A DNA stretch of 64,000 nucleotides, taken from contig JAMWET010001098.1 in the NCBI GenBank assembly GCA_024036415.1, positions 1-64,000 of the forward strand. Direction: 5' to 3'. Both the position numbers and the translations under genes were made by a program. Within the stretch, counting starts at the first letter, position 1; every line of letters starts with the position of its first letter. The notes below the pieces were generated by a model. It was not told where the DNA came from, ran no database searches, and saw only the letters and a program-made list of their open reading frames with translations. This document shows, piece after piece, positions 44,720 to 56,393 of this stretch. Source of the DNA: Prochilodus magdalenae (Eukaryota > Chordata > Actinopteri > Characiformes > Prochilodontidae).

Positions 44720-45042
44720 CTGGGTAAACAGAAAGCAGGGCTCATTAGCCGGTGGGTCTGGAAGCTTCTCTCTCTGTGCAGTCCGAAATATCACCCTCTC
44801 CTATCCGGACGCACGGCAGATATCTGGATCTTTAGCAGGGCTCGTTAACATAAGGGGGACGCTACATGACATGAATAGCGAGCAGGCACTCTGCCCCGGG
44901 CCTCCACGCTCCTTCTAATAAGAGTCAGCAGCAATAACGAGTCTCCGCTACCAGGTGTGGTGAACACGGAGGGTGTAGCTGCATTTTAGCAAAACATCTA
45001 AATGGCCGGTTTGATCTTTGCACCGCCATCAGTAACGCGTAT

Positions 45043-45740
45043 CAACACTCACTGCCCATTCTGTCAGCTCCACTGACCATACAGGACACTCTGTAGGTGT
45101 ACAGGTCCAGACTGTAGTCCATCTGTTTCTCTGTGTACTGTATTACCCTGTTCTTCAATGGTCAGGAACCCCACAGGACCACCACAGAGCAGGTAGTATG
45201 TGGGTGGTGGATCATTCTCAGCACTGCAGTGACACTGGCATGGTGGTGGTGTGGTAGTGTGTGTGGTGCTGGTGTGAGTGGATCAGACACAGCAGTGCTG
45301 CTGGAGTGTTGAGATACTGTGTCCACTCACTGTCCACTCTATTAGACACTCCTACCTTGCTGGACCACCTTGTAGATGGACAGTCAGAGACGATAGCTCA
45401 TCTGCTGCTGCACGATTCTCAGTCCGGCAGTGACACTGAGGTGTCCAGCAGCACTGCTGTGTCTGACCCACTCACACCAGCACCACACACACTAACACAC
45501 CACCACCACGTCAGTGTCACTGCAGTGCTGAGAATGATCCACCACCCACATCATACCTGCTCTGTGGTGGTCCTGTGGGGGTCCTGACCATTGAAGAACA
45601 GGGTAATACAGTACACAGAGAAACAGATGGACTACAGTCTGGACCTGTACACCTACAGAGTGTCCTGTATGGTCAGTGGAGCTGATAGACTGGACAGTGA
45701 GCGTAGATACAACGAGGTGCACCTGACAAAGTGGCCAGTG
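45043..45740. mobile_element. dispersed palindromic element, copy C (complete)
   Basis: About 700 bp in which the right half is close to the inverted complement of the left half. Left: ctccactgaccatacaggac, gtactgtattaccctgttct, gggtggtggatcattctcag. Right: gagaatgatccaccaccc, agaacagggtaatacagtac, gtcctgtatggtcagtggag. The outer ends read cactcactgcccattctgtc and a degraded complement. It has no coding capacity: a foldback/MITE-type element. Confidence 0.85.
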
Positions 45741-45882
45741 TGGGTATATTTTTTATTCACAAATGTAGCCAGTTGGTTGCAGTCTGCAGTCTGAGGAGAG
45801 ATTAAACTTTAACAGATGTTATTCCAGGCCCAGTATATCTGACGTGCTGAGCCCCCGTGGTTTACAATGTGCTGTGACTCAC

Positions 45883-46002
45883 CTTTAGTTCCACAGGATT
45901 ACTGGGGAAGTTTCTGTCAGACATGACTGACACGTTGTGTTTGATCCACTGGCTGAGGTAATTCACCATGTTCTGGTACTCCACCCATTTAATATCGACA
46001 TC
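45883..46002 (-). CDS. dst: dystonin exon: plakin domain, first spectrin-like repeat
   Basis: Exactly 40 codons, phase 0 at both ends (acceptor ...tctgaatag, donor AAG|gtgagt). It encodes [19 protein letters not shown] and ends [10 protein letters not shown], the start of the plakin domain. A phase-0 symmetric exon like this could be skipped without a frameshift. Confidence 0.94.
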
Positions 46003-46229
46003 CTATTCAGACAAAAGAAGAGCTTCCTTAAATCCTTGAACCTACAGACAGCACTGAAAGTCATGGTGTGGCTATTTAAGCAGCCGAACGGTTTCCTGAG
46101 TGTTCATGGTTTTATATACAACCACCGTCTAAAGAACCTTTAAAGAACCATCAGGTTTAAATCCTTATTGGGAACAAACGTGGCTCACCAGCCCTGTTTT
46201 ACAGCAAGCCAATATCAAATCAATGGGTA

Positions 46230-47450
46230 TGCTTTGGTATATTGTGATGGTGATGATGGTGATAATAATGATGGTAATGTTCAAGATGGTGATGGTGTTG
46301 GTGAGGATGATGCTGGTGGTGGTAATGAATGTGATAATGGTGATAGTGATGGTGGTAATGGTTATGGTGGTAATGATGGTAAAGAGGATTATGGTGGTAA
46401 CAGTGGTAATTATGGTGATAATGATGTTGGTAATTATGATGGTGATTAAAAGTGATGATGGTTATGGTGATGATTATGATGATGATGTTGGTGGTGATGA
46501 TAGTGGCTATGATAGTAATGGTAGTGATGGTGGTAATGATGATGATGGTGATGGTTATGTGCTAATGGCAGTGGTGATGGTGATTATGATGGTAATAGTG
46601 GTAATGTTGATAATGATGGTTATGGTGACAATGATGATGTTGGTAATGATGGTGATGTGGAAATTATGTTGATGGTGATGGTGGCTATGGTGGTAATGGT
46701 AATAATGATGATAATGGTGGTGGTGGTGATGATGGTGATGGTGGTGGTGATGGTGATGTGGAATTATTTTGATGGTGGCTATGGTGGTAATGATAGCAGT
46801 GATGGTGGTAATGATGATAATAGTGGTAATCAAATTATGTCGATGGTGATGGTGGCTATGGTGGTGATGGTGGTAATGATGGTAATAGTGGTAATCATGA
46901 TAATGGTGGTGGTGATAGCGGTTGGGGGTGGTAATGATGGTAATAGAGGAAATCATGATAATGGTGGTTGGTGAATGATAATGATGGTGATTGTGGTGGT
47001 GGTTGGTTGAAATGATGATGAATATGGATGTAGTGGTGATGGTGGTGGTGATGATGGTTATGGTGATAATGATGATGAAGATGGTTATGTGGTAATGGTA
47101 GTGGTGATGGTGGTAATGATGGCAATAGTGGCAATGATGTGATTATAGTGGTGGTGGTGTTAATGATGATTATGGTGATAATGATGGTGGTGATGGTGAT
47201 CAAGGTGATAATGATGGTGATAATGATGGTGGTGATGGTGATCAAGGTGATGATGGTGATAATGGTTGTAGTGATGGTAGTGACAACGATGATGATGGCT
47301 ACAGGGGTAATGATGGTGACGAAGGTGATGATGTTGATAAATCGTTGCTGTGATGATAGTGATGATGGTGATGATGGTGATGATGGTGATGGTGGCAGTG
47401 ACAATGGTGATGATGGTGGTGATGATGATTGTGACGAAGGTGATTATGAT
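46230..47450. repeat. GAT/GGT trinucleotide-rich tract (1.2 kb)
   Basis: Imperfect (GATGGT)n with GTG, AAT and TAT interruptions. Long frames on both strands (poly His/Ile/Thr or Met/Val/Asp-Gly) are low-complexity translations, not genes. Confidence 0.95.
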
Positions 47451-47500
47451 CTCCTTTTGTCTCTTTATGGTGAGTCTGAACGTTGTTTATCTATACTCAC

Positions 47501-47607
47501 ATTTGCACTGATGCCCTCAACACCCTCTGGTACTTTAGGGAAGACGTCGTATAACGTTGATACGTAAGTAATAACTGACTTTTCATCTGGAGACGATACG
47601 TCCACAT
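47501..47607 (-). CDS. dst: dystonin exon: end of CH2 domain
   Basis: Starts in phase 1 after ...tgttgggcag and ends phase 0 at AAT|gtgagt. It encodes [16 protein letters not shown], the last CH2 helix, then the conserved linker FPKVPEG that leads into the plakin domain. It sits directly beside the 1.2-kb GAT/GGT low-complexity tract in the next intron. Confidence 0.95.
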
Positions 47608-47914
47608 CTGCCCAACAGAAATGTTCAGATCAGTCCATGAAGAAATGTGAATATAAAACATGATCATCTTTTTCCCTTCAGCCTCTGACTACATTACATT
47701 ATTAGGTCCAGTTACACGTTTAGAAAACACTCTTATCCAGCTCGCAGGGTTAGTTTACATCACTGACACTGGGCAGGGAGGGACATCAGCCCACTCAGGC
47801 CGTCACCAGTTCAGCCCCTCAACTTTAAATGACACTATAGCGCTCACTGTTATCCAGGACAGAGCTACACTGTACATCCTGATGGCAATCAACACACGTG
47901 TCTATGAGACTCAC

Positions 47915-48027
47915 CCTCTGGATCCAGCAGTCTGGCCACTCCCAGCTGCTCAGCCACACCGAACGCCTGTTCTAGGTTTGATCTGCTACTCTGTGCTGAA
48001 ACTTTGCTCATATCCACCAGGTCAGGC
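47915..48027 (-). CDS. dst: dystonin exon: CH2 domain, middle part
   Basis: The acceptor ...tctccctgcag supplies the last base of the split Arg codon. The exon then reads [20 protein letters not shown] and ends LLDPE before a GAGG|gtgag donor (phase 1). It matches the dystonin/MACF1 segment that follows IHKYR. It is too short to stand out in an open-reading-frame listing and was located by splice sites and similarity. Confidence 0.93.
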
Positions 48028-48069
48028 CTGCAGGGAGACAGAGCACAGACATTTATTAAAAAAGTACAA

Positions 48070-48240
48070 AGCTGATATTAAAAAAACATAACAATAATAA
48101 TAATAATATATTATTATTAATAATAATAATAACAACAACAATAATAATATATCAATACTACTACTACTACTACTACTACTACTAATAATAATAATAATAA
48201 CAATAACAATAATTAAAAAAAAAATAATAATAATAGTATA
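48070..48240. repeat. AAT/ACT microsatellite
   Basis: (AAT)n, (ACT)n and (AAC)n tracts just upstream (in transcription) of the CH2 exon starting at 48,027. Confidence 0.9.
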
Positions 48241-48550
48241 AAACACTTGTTAGCAGTTTCACATTAAACATTGCTTGGTTTTACAGACACATATGTAGAT
48301 CACATGCGAGCGTTATAAAGGCTTAAAGAGGTATTTCAGGATTATTGATTCAGAGTTTTGAAGTTTGTTGTGGGTTGGTTGATTGTAAAGACTCAGGTTT
48401 CTTTCCAGTGATGGTGATGGGAACTTGCCCTTCTTTTGAGTAATAACATTTATTTATTTATTCATTAATTAATTAATTTATTAATTCCTAGGATCCTTAT
48501 GAGCTGCGCTCTCAAATAACTACTATTCTTCCTGGGGTCTGATAGACATT

Positions 48551-49090
48551 TGTCACGCTTCCGGGCTTTCCTGCTCCTCCCGCTCTCCCGAACTCCACTT
48601 CCCAGAGGACATCGCTTGATGACGTCAGCTCCATGTGCTCGCGCGCGGACGTGCCAATTCGTTCGTGATCACCGGAGTTCTAGTCAGCTGACCCAAATCT
48701 GTATTTATAGTCCGGGTTTCCAGATGCTCTTCGCAAAGTTTTGCCTACCTGGTAGCAATTCTGAGCATTCTTCTTTCCTGTATGTTATTCTGGTTCTGAC
48801 TCTCTTCTGGTTCGTGACTACCCCTTTTGCTACTCCCCTTTATCGGTTAAGGTCTATTATCTGGTCTCTGAACTCTGCTCGGCTTTATCTACCTCTCTTA
48901 AGCTTTTCCCTTTAAACTTGGTTGCCTTCGCGGACTGCTTTCTCCTGTGTCCGACCTGTGCCTGTCCCTGACTACGCTTTCTTCTTACTCTTGGTCTGGT
49001 TTGTCATTGTTGCTTAGCCTGTGTTTTTATAATAAATCTGCTTTGTTTTTAAAACTCTGCAAACGTCGATCCGGAGTCTTTTTCCTGACA
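48551..49090 (+). mobile_element. solo LTR with target-site duplication
   Basis: 540 bp beginning tgtcacgcttcc and ending tttcctgaca (TG...CA). It is flanked on both sides by acatt (48,546-48,550 and 49,091-49,095). It contains a gtatttatagtccggg TATA-like site near 48.70 kb and aataaatctgctttg near 49.03 kb, as in an LTR with promoter and poly(A) signal. No internal retroelement genes flank it, so it is a recombination-derived solo LTR. Confidence 0.85.
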
Positions 49091-49099
49091 ACATTACAA

Positions 49100-50750
49100 G
49101 ACAATACGATACCAAGCCACAAAACAACACTACTGAACTCACCCAAACACAAATAAACATAAAAAACAAAAACCTGAAAAACACAATGAAACTCAGAGAT
49201 CACATGACAAAAGGGGAAACAGCGTAGCAGAGAGAAAATCTGAAAATCTGAATTACACTGTAGGAAAGCCCATGTGATATACCTAACAGTGACTCCTACA
49301 TATCTACATTCCAGTCCACCTTAAAGGGTTGATTGTAAAGACTCAGGTTTCTTTTCAGTGCTGGTGATGGGAACCAGGGCTCACACAAATGTACTCTCTA
49401 CAACTAGACCACAGTATGTCCAGCTGTCACTGACCAATGCACCTAACTGGTCTTTAGATTCGTCAGACAGTGTTTTAATTAGTTCTCAAACTTTTATATT
49501 ATTATTTAATTATTATTAACATTATTTATGTTAAAAGTTTAACTAGTTATTATCGCAGTACTTTTTTAAACCTACTGTGCAATGTTTTTGGGGACTAGCT
49601 TGCCTTGCAACACTCTGCATGTGCCCCTCCGCCAGTCACTGATAGTTATGAAGATGTTTTAGGCTGAAACTGTAAATCAAATCCATCAGTAAAGAATGTC
49701 TGGGTTCCTTTTTTAGACTCAGTTCACGACATTTTTAATGAAATTACATTTAGAGGACCTGAACAGCTCTGACGTCCGGTTCCCATCACCACCAGCTAGT
49801 GGAACACAGCACGTCATGCCAAACCACTCACTTACAGGATGGTCTGTTTACAGCTTAACGCTGTAACTTCCTGGTCTTTCCCTTTAAGGCCACAGCCAAT
49901 CAGATTGCAGAAGTCACAGTCAATCACTTTTACAGCACATCCAACACCCTGCTTCCACAGATTCCACCGAAGCAGCTTGTTGGAACTGATCCAGCTTTGT
50001 TTTGAACATTCCCAAGTGTTTTCCAGTTTTCAAATCACCTGCAAGTCAGCGTTCACGACCCAATCAGGGATATAGGAACTCTAGGAATGTCTAGGAACAC
50101 AATATCCAGTCTGCTCTTCATTATTTCTGCTATAGTAACTTAACAGTCATTAACAGCCACCTCTTCCATTCTAAGTTTTCACATATCTACCGTATTCCGA
50201 GATCAAGGCTGGAATATCCGGGTATGGGAACGGAAGCTCAGGAATGCGTGTATACTTGTTTAATCACTGCTTTATGTCCCAATAAATGTCCCACCCCGAG
50301 GCCTTTCAGGGACACCATGGCAGTTACCAGCTGTAACTACAGCTGAGAGAAAGTGAAACCATGGCAGGGACAGAAATATCACAGGTATGAACCTCCAGGG
50401 ACATTTGACCACAACGTCATAATGACTCACTGAATGAGCTCAGCTGTTATTGCTGAAATCCACCCAGATGGCCTTTGATCACTGGTTTTACGCTGTAACT
50501 GGTAGGGATGCACCGAAATAAACATTATTGAAACCGAAAACTAACAAAAAGAAACATCTGGCTGAAGGCCGAATACTAAACCCGGCTGATCGTGGCATTT
50601 TATTAATTTTTAAATTTGTACATTTTTCTTTTTCACCACTGCATACATTAAATAGGCTAAATCTCAGATATCAAGCACATGTGGGCACACAGCGTTTCAG
50701 ACGGAGAGTGTGAACGCGGATCTACGGTATGAGAAACGTCTTGTGTTTTG
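49100..50750. other. intron with old dispersed repeats
   Basis: gattgtaaagactcaggttt occurs at both 48.38 and 49.33 kb, and related ggtgatgggaac blocks occur at 48.41, 49.37 and (inverted) 49.78 kb: fragments of one older repeat. A gtagggatgcaccgaaat terminus near 50.50 kb belongs to a hAT-like MITE. No exon was found. Confidence 0.5.
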
Positions 50751-50756
50751 GGAAAA

Positions 50757-51575
50757 TTCCTTCATTCAAGGATTCAAGAAGACTTTATTCATTCACATTA
50801 CATGTGATACATGGGGTGGAACGAAAATGTGGTACCCAAGGACCCAGTTTTACCCAGACAGCAGTACTTAAATAAATAAATATACATAAATATATAGAAA
50901 TATATGTAAAAATGAAAATATAATACAGAGAGAAGGAGCAGGAAACTGAAAGGGTAGCAGCAGAGTGTATTTAAAGTGGCTGAGTGTCCTCAGAGTGTCG
51001 GTGCAGTGGTTCCACTAAGCAGCGTTTAGAAGTCTTACAGCTTCCGGAATGAAGCTGTTCCTCAGTCTGTTCGTCTTACACTTAACGCTCCGCAGCCCCC
51101 TGCCTGAGGGGAGCGGGACAAACAGTGAGTGTGCTGGATGAGTGGGGTCCTTCATGATGCAGGTGAGCCTCTTCCTGCATCTGGAGGTGTAGATGTCCGT
51201 GGTGGTGGGGAGGCTGACTCCGACAGACCTCTGTGCAGCCTTCACCACCCTCTGCAGAGCTTTCCTGTCTGCAGCAGAGCAGCTTCCGTGCCACACGTTG
51301 ATGCTGGAGCATAGAACGCTCTCCACCACACATCTGTAGAAAGAGGTGAGGACCGAGCTCCCGAGCCCAGCTCGCCTCAACCGCCTGAGGAAGTAGAGCC
51401 GCTGGTGCGCCTTCCTGACCAGACTGGAAGTGGTGTTGCTCCAGGTGAGGTTGTTGCTCAGGTGAACACCCAGGTACCTGTAGTTGGAGACCACTTCCAC
51501 CGCAGAGCCTCCGACATGCAGGGGGAGTGTGGCATGTCTGCCCCTTCTGAGGTCCACAGTCATCTCATTCATCAT
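50757..51575 (-). pseudogene. 5'-truncated LINE (reverse transcriptase C-terminus and 3' end)
   Basis: The frame 51,575-51,015 on the minus strand encodes the C-terminal part of a non-LTR ORF2: YRYLGVHLSNNLTWSNTTS, AHQRLYFLRRLRRAGL, SCSAADRKALQRVVKAAQR, and PSGRGLRSVKCKTNRLRNSF. These are typical of fish L2/Rex-like elements. The reverse-transcriptase catalytic part is missing. The 3' end reads gaatgaataaagtcttcttg. The intact 186-codon frame suggests a fairly recent insertion. Confidence 0.85.
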
Positions 51576-52804
51576 CTAAACCGCTCGTCCTCCTGGGCTG
51601 CGGGAGCTTACAGGAGACCATCTCAGAGCTCACTGGGCAGAAACAGCCTGGATAGTCTGGCAGTCCATCGCAGGGCACACATACAGCTCTGAAATGATTT
51701 AAGAGCCCACCTGTACCTGATCAGTGTCTCTAGTTGTACAGGTTCTGGGTTCGTTTCACCCCAGCCACCGCTCGCCAGTCTCTCTGTAGGTCACCTGAGG
51801 TCATCTTACGGTGGGTAAGGGACATTGGAATGAGGTGGTGCTCATCACGGTCAGTAGAGAGGGGGTTTGGCCCTCTGCCAGTCTGTAGCTGTGTTGTCCT
51901 GTGTGTTTGCTGCTGGACCCTGTTCTTATGAACCAGACGCTCACTGTATCTGCCAGTAAAGCTAGAACCCGACCTTCGGTTCCTCACTGAGAACCTGCTG
52001 TACATGTGGAGATGCTGATTGTAGAAGTGCTGGAGTGGGCTCTGATTTATTTCCACAGCTGTACATACACACCCAGGGGGCAATTCAGCATCTCCCATCA
52101 GGCCTGACTGCATGCACTGTCGAAGGAACAGACATGTCCACACTGAAATGACCTTGGTGACCAGATTAAGGAGCTTTGGGAAAACTGAAGCATGTAAATC
52201 TGCTCCTGAAGACCACCACACCTGTCTATGGTCACTGAACATGAGCATTAAGGTCCATTTAAATAGTCATGATATTCAGTAATATCAATTAGCTGGGTTA
52301 GGTACAGCTGCTGATTCCTGAAACAGGGTCCTGAGGGTCTGTGTCAACGCACAAGGCAATCGAGTTCATTCGTTCGCCGGTAAGCTGAAGCTGACGCGGT
52401 GTTGTGTCACTCAGAGCTGTTGCGGAAACAGGAAATGCCAGAGGTGTCCAAGACTTTCCACTGCTGACGCTGTGTGTTTGTTTAAGAGCGACGGAAGCAC
52501 AACACTGACAGTAGTTTACAGACCTGTAGGAACATTCCACAGAGTCTACTGACCCGAGACACACAACACACAGGCTCACTGGAGCTCTATCTACAGTAGC
52601 CAGGAACAGGACACGGTGGGGACATAAACAACTACAGGAGAGGACTTGTTTACTTTCACTGTAAATCAATGTAACATCGTTCACTAGATTTTCTACTGCT
52701 GCTGAGCTCCCATCACACAGATCCTGAAAAGAACAGCTGCTGGGAAGGAAGATAAAGGTGACCAGGATCAATAACTGGTGATAAATTTAGACTGATATGA
52801 TCAA

Positions 52805-53320
52805 TATTTATTGAGCTACACATACAGAAGTCTGTCTCTCAGTATGGCGTCGGGCCGCCGTGTTTGCTAACCCAACACGCCAGACGTCTCGGTATGGAGC
52901 TGTAGAGGTTCCTGATGGTGACCTGTGATAATCCATCCCATGCAGCTCGAACATCCTCACACAGTTCCTGCAGATGGTGCGGTAGGGGTGGAGGTGGAGG
53001 GACACCAGGTCTTCTGGACGTGTGACAACAAACCGTTCATCTTGGTGCTGACCACGGTGCCTCCACACACGGATTCGTTGGGCGTCTCCACCAAGACTAA
53101 AGCGGGACTCGTCACTGAAGATGACCCGCTGCCGTTCTGAGTCACTCCATGACAGTCTGGTACGACACCACTGCAGTCTTTGGTGACGGTGACGTGGTGT
53201 TAAGGACAGTCGTGGTAACAGTCTGTGTGCATGTAGTCCTGCGTGGTGCAGCCGTCTGCCGATGGTGCTGCACTAACAGGATGACTCATGGAGGACTCGC
53301 TGAATGTCTGCAGTCAGGTA
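52805..53320 (-). pseudogene. internally deleted Tc1-like transposase relic, copy 2
   Basis: Minus-strand frame RFSLGGDAQRIRVWRHRGQH, DERFVVTRPED then LVSLHLHPYRTICRNCV. It has the same internal deletion junction as copy 1 at 41.8 kb, but here the terminal part (YRDVWRVGLANTAARRH) is retained. Confidence 0.75.
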
Positions 53321-53899
53321 CAGAGATAAGCCCCTCCTATAAGTGTGAAGCTTGAACCATTCGCATGTCTCGTGATGTCAAACCTACCCATCAAGTGTCA
53401 TTCCTGTGGGTTGATTCCTTCTGGGTGCAGCTGTTTTTTTATCACTGAGGTTTTTAAATGTATGTTTTGGTCAGTTATGACCTCTAATTTGGGGAAAGGT
53501 CAACTGGTCAATCTGTACATTCTCAAAACTTGAAGTACAAAGTCGAGGACATAATACACCAGTAACAGGCCCCCCAGACTGCAGACTGAAGGATCTACAG
53601 AGCCTGACAACATGAGAAATACAATCCACCGGGAATCATGTGACTACCTAGAGCCGCAGAAGTGGGACATGATGAGAGGACGTTATATTTAGACGGGCTG
53701 CTGTGTGATCAGGTCAGCTGAAGACTGAGTCTCTCCTAAAAGGCTCCTGATAAAAGCCTGATGTCTGAATAATGTATAGAGTCAGTGTGTCTGATCTCAA
53801 AGTGACTATTTAAAGAAGGTGAGCGGCAGCATTAGGATTCAGACTGGGGATCCAGAATAACTCACACTTTGAGTCAAACGGGATAAGGAAGTGATTACA

Positions 53900-54770
53900 C
53901 ATCACCTGGCCAAAAATCAGGGTCGCATACTCGTATGTTTGGTTGGACCGCCTTTAGCTTTGATCACGGCATGCGATCGCCGTGGCATCGCTTCCTCAAG
54001 CTCCTGCAATGTCATTATGTTTATTTCCCTCCAGAGATGCGTTCATCCTTCCCCAAGATCTCGTACTGATGATGGGAGATGTGGACCAAGTCTTCTCCAG
54101 CACATCCCAAAAATCCTCCATGGGGTTCAGCTCTGGACTCTGTGGTGGACAATCCATGTGTGGGAATGATGACTCATGCTCCCTGAGCCGCTCTCTCACA
54201 GTCTGAGCTCGATGAGTCCTGGCATCGTCATCCTGGAATATGGAGGACTGATGGAGTAACCAGGTGGTTCAGGATGTTCAGGTGGTCAGCTGACCTTGTT
54301 ACTGAACCTGTCCCCGACCAACTGCAGCGAGCCCCGATCTTAGCTCTGCCCCCACAGGTTTGTATAGGAAGCACTAGGCATGATGGGTACATCACTTCAG
54401 CCGCCTCTCTTCTTACCCTGCTCCGCCCATCACTCTGGAACAGGGTGAATCTGGACTCATCAGACCACATGACCTTCTTCCATCGCTCCAGAGTCCAGTC
54501 TCTACGCTCCCTAGCAGGCTGAGGCCGTGTTAGCCGGTTAGCCTCACTGGCGAGTGGTCTTCTCAAGGCTACCCAGCTGTTTAGTCCCGATCCCTGGAGT
54601 TCCCTTCACACTGTGCGTGTGGAGACGCTCTTCCTCTCACTGTTAAACACCTCCCTGAGTTCTCCTGCTGTTCCTCCACCACCTGATTCACCACACGGTT
54701 AAGAGATCACCCATCACCATCACTCAGGAAGATCCAGGAGGATGATGTTCCCCCACCGTCCTTCCCCTGT
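53900..54770 (-). pseudogene. Tc1/mariner transposase pseudogene
   Basis: Two minus-strand fragments in different frames: WKKVMWSDESRFTLFQSDGR with TCGGRAKIGARCSWSG (54,566-54,228), and HMDCPPQSPELNPMEDFWDV (54,199-53,996). These correspond to the D-D-E core of a fish Tc1-like transposase. Frameshifts separate them. The terminus includes acctggccaaaaatcag near 53.91 kb. Confidence 0.85.
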
Positions 54771-55065
54771 ATAATAACACTAGGCCCGGTCTAAACCCGA
54801 GTTTAGGAGTTCCAGCATCTCCTTAGATGATCTCTCTGCTGGATGATGATAATCTGACCTTCTGAAACAGATCAACATCTTCTCCACCACCACAGGACGC
54901 GTCTCTCCACACAGTAGTTTAAAAAATGAGAAGCTCACTGCATCAGTCCAGGTTAAATAACTGGTTGCCAGCTGAAACATAATCACCCCTGCAGGAATAA
55001 TCCAATGGGAGGCTCTCACCTACTGACTTAGTTAAACCCAGATGGTGTATATCCAAGGTTCTTAC

Positions 55066-55232
55066 CTGTACTTGTGAATAAGAGCATTGAACAGCCTTCC
55101 ATCCCTCCAGGAGGTAGTGAAGTTGTCACAGCGGACGCCCACGTAGCCCTCGGTCATCTGCTGGGACCACAGCAGAAGCCTCTCCTTGGCCGTCATGTCC
55201 TCGGACTCCCCAGTAACGTGGATGTCCGAGAT
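55066..55232 (-). CDS. dst: dystonin exon: CH2 domain, first part
   Basis: Starts after a pyrimidine-rich ...cctccacag acceptor in phase 0 and ends at ACAG|gtaag in phase 2. It encodes [19 protein letters not shown] through the CH2 core [17 protein letters not shown]. This is the second calponin-homology domain of the actin-binding region. CH2 alone binds F-actin poorly, which matters for the n3 isoform. No CH1 exon was found between this exon and 59,821. Confidence 0.95.
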
Positions 55233-55329
55233 CTGTGGAGGAGAGAAACAGAATTCCTCTATCAACCACGACTGAATACGGAAACCAGCTAATTCTGAAC
55301 TGGGTGCGAAGTTTGCTGAGGATTTATGG

Positions 55330-55512
55330 ACACACAGTATACACTCGTCTATACATACACTCGTCCATACATACACTCGTCTATACATACACTCGTCCAT
55401 ACATACACTCGTCCATACATACACTCGTCCATACATACACTCGTCTATACATACACTCGTCCATACATACACTCGTCCATACATACACTCGTCTATACAT
55501 ACACTCGTCCTA
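55330..55512. repeat. 16-bp minisatellite
   Basis: About ten copies of catacatacactcgtc with t/c variation, ~100 bases upstream (in transcription) of the CH2 exon acceptor at 55,232. Frames such as [11 protein letters not shown] are translated repeat. Confidence 0.95.
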
Positions 55513-55684
55513 CCAGGTCAATGAATGAATCCTATGAATCCTATGACTAACTATTCATTAGCTCATCCATTCATTCATTTCCTGGCACGCTCGTAACGGC
55601 ATGAAATAGCATTACGCTATTTATAATTTCCCCATCCGTCATTTCCACAAGATCCCAGGAACAGCCACAGCAACATGCATGAGC

Positions 55685-56045
55685 TGTGAAGGACTAGAGG
55701 ATGACCAACACTGCACTGTGCAGCAGCAGATGAGCTATCGTCTCTGACTGTCCATCTACAAGGTGGAGCAGCAAGGTAGGAGTGTCTAATAGAGTGGACA
55801 GTGAGTGGACACAGTGTCTAACACTCCAGCAGCACTGCTGTGTCTGATCCACTCACACCAGCACCACACACACTAACACACCACCACCACGTCAGTGTCA
55901 CTGCAGTGCTGAGAATGATCCACCACCCATACCTGCTCTGTGGTGGTCCTGTGGGGGTCCTGACCATTGAAGAACAGGGTAATACAGTATACAGAGAAAC
56001 AGATGGACTACAGTCTGGACCTGTACACCTACAGAGTGTCCTAGT
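55685..56045. mobile_element. dispersed palindromic element, copy D (partial)
   Basis: Right-arm version: ctaatagagtggacagtgag, agcagcactgctgtgtctga, gagaatgatccaccaccc, agaacagggtaatacagtat, ending ctacagagtgtcct. Confidence 0.75.
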
Positions 56046-56393
56046 GTTCTAATCTGACCTTTGAACAAGCAGCTGTTGATCCAGATCTGGAGGTTCATCA
56101 AATCACTAGAGATCTTCTCACATGACTGAGCACTGCTGAGTCCAGCCCTTCCTGCTCGGATCAGGAGCAGGCAGCAGAGAGAAACCCCTTTCAATCACAC
56201 AACTCAACTCCACACAAGTCTTACAAAGGATGGTCTTTCAAGGGTTATCTAGAACCCTTTTAGACTCAAAAGGTTCTTTGCATGGGGAAACGGTTCAGGA
56301 CGTGCTGTGTATGGTTCTATATATGCACCAAAATGGTGTGTTGGACTGTTATGATGTCAAGTTTGTTGGTGCTGTTTAGAACCATATATCTAG

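Noticed and set aside
46223..47450. Long open frames on both strands (poly Met/Val/Asp-Gly; poly His/Ile/Thr)
   Set aside because: They are translations of an imperfect GAT/GGT trinucleotide tract; no splice sites or homology.
55062..55484. Start of the CH2 exon extended into [15 protein letters not shown]... frame
   Set aside because: That part is a translated 16-bp minisatellite upstream of a clear acceptor at 55,233.
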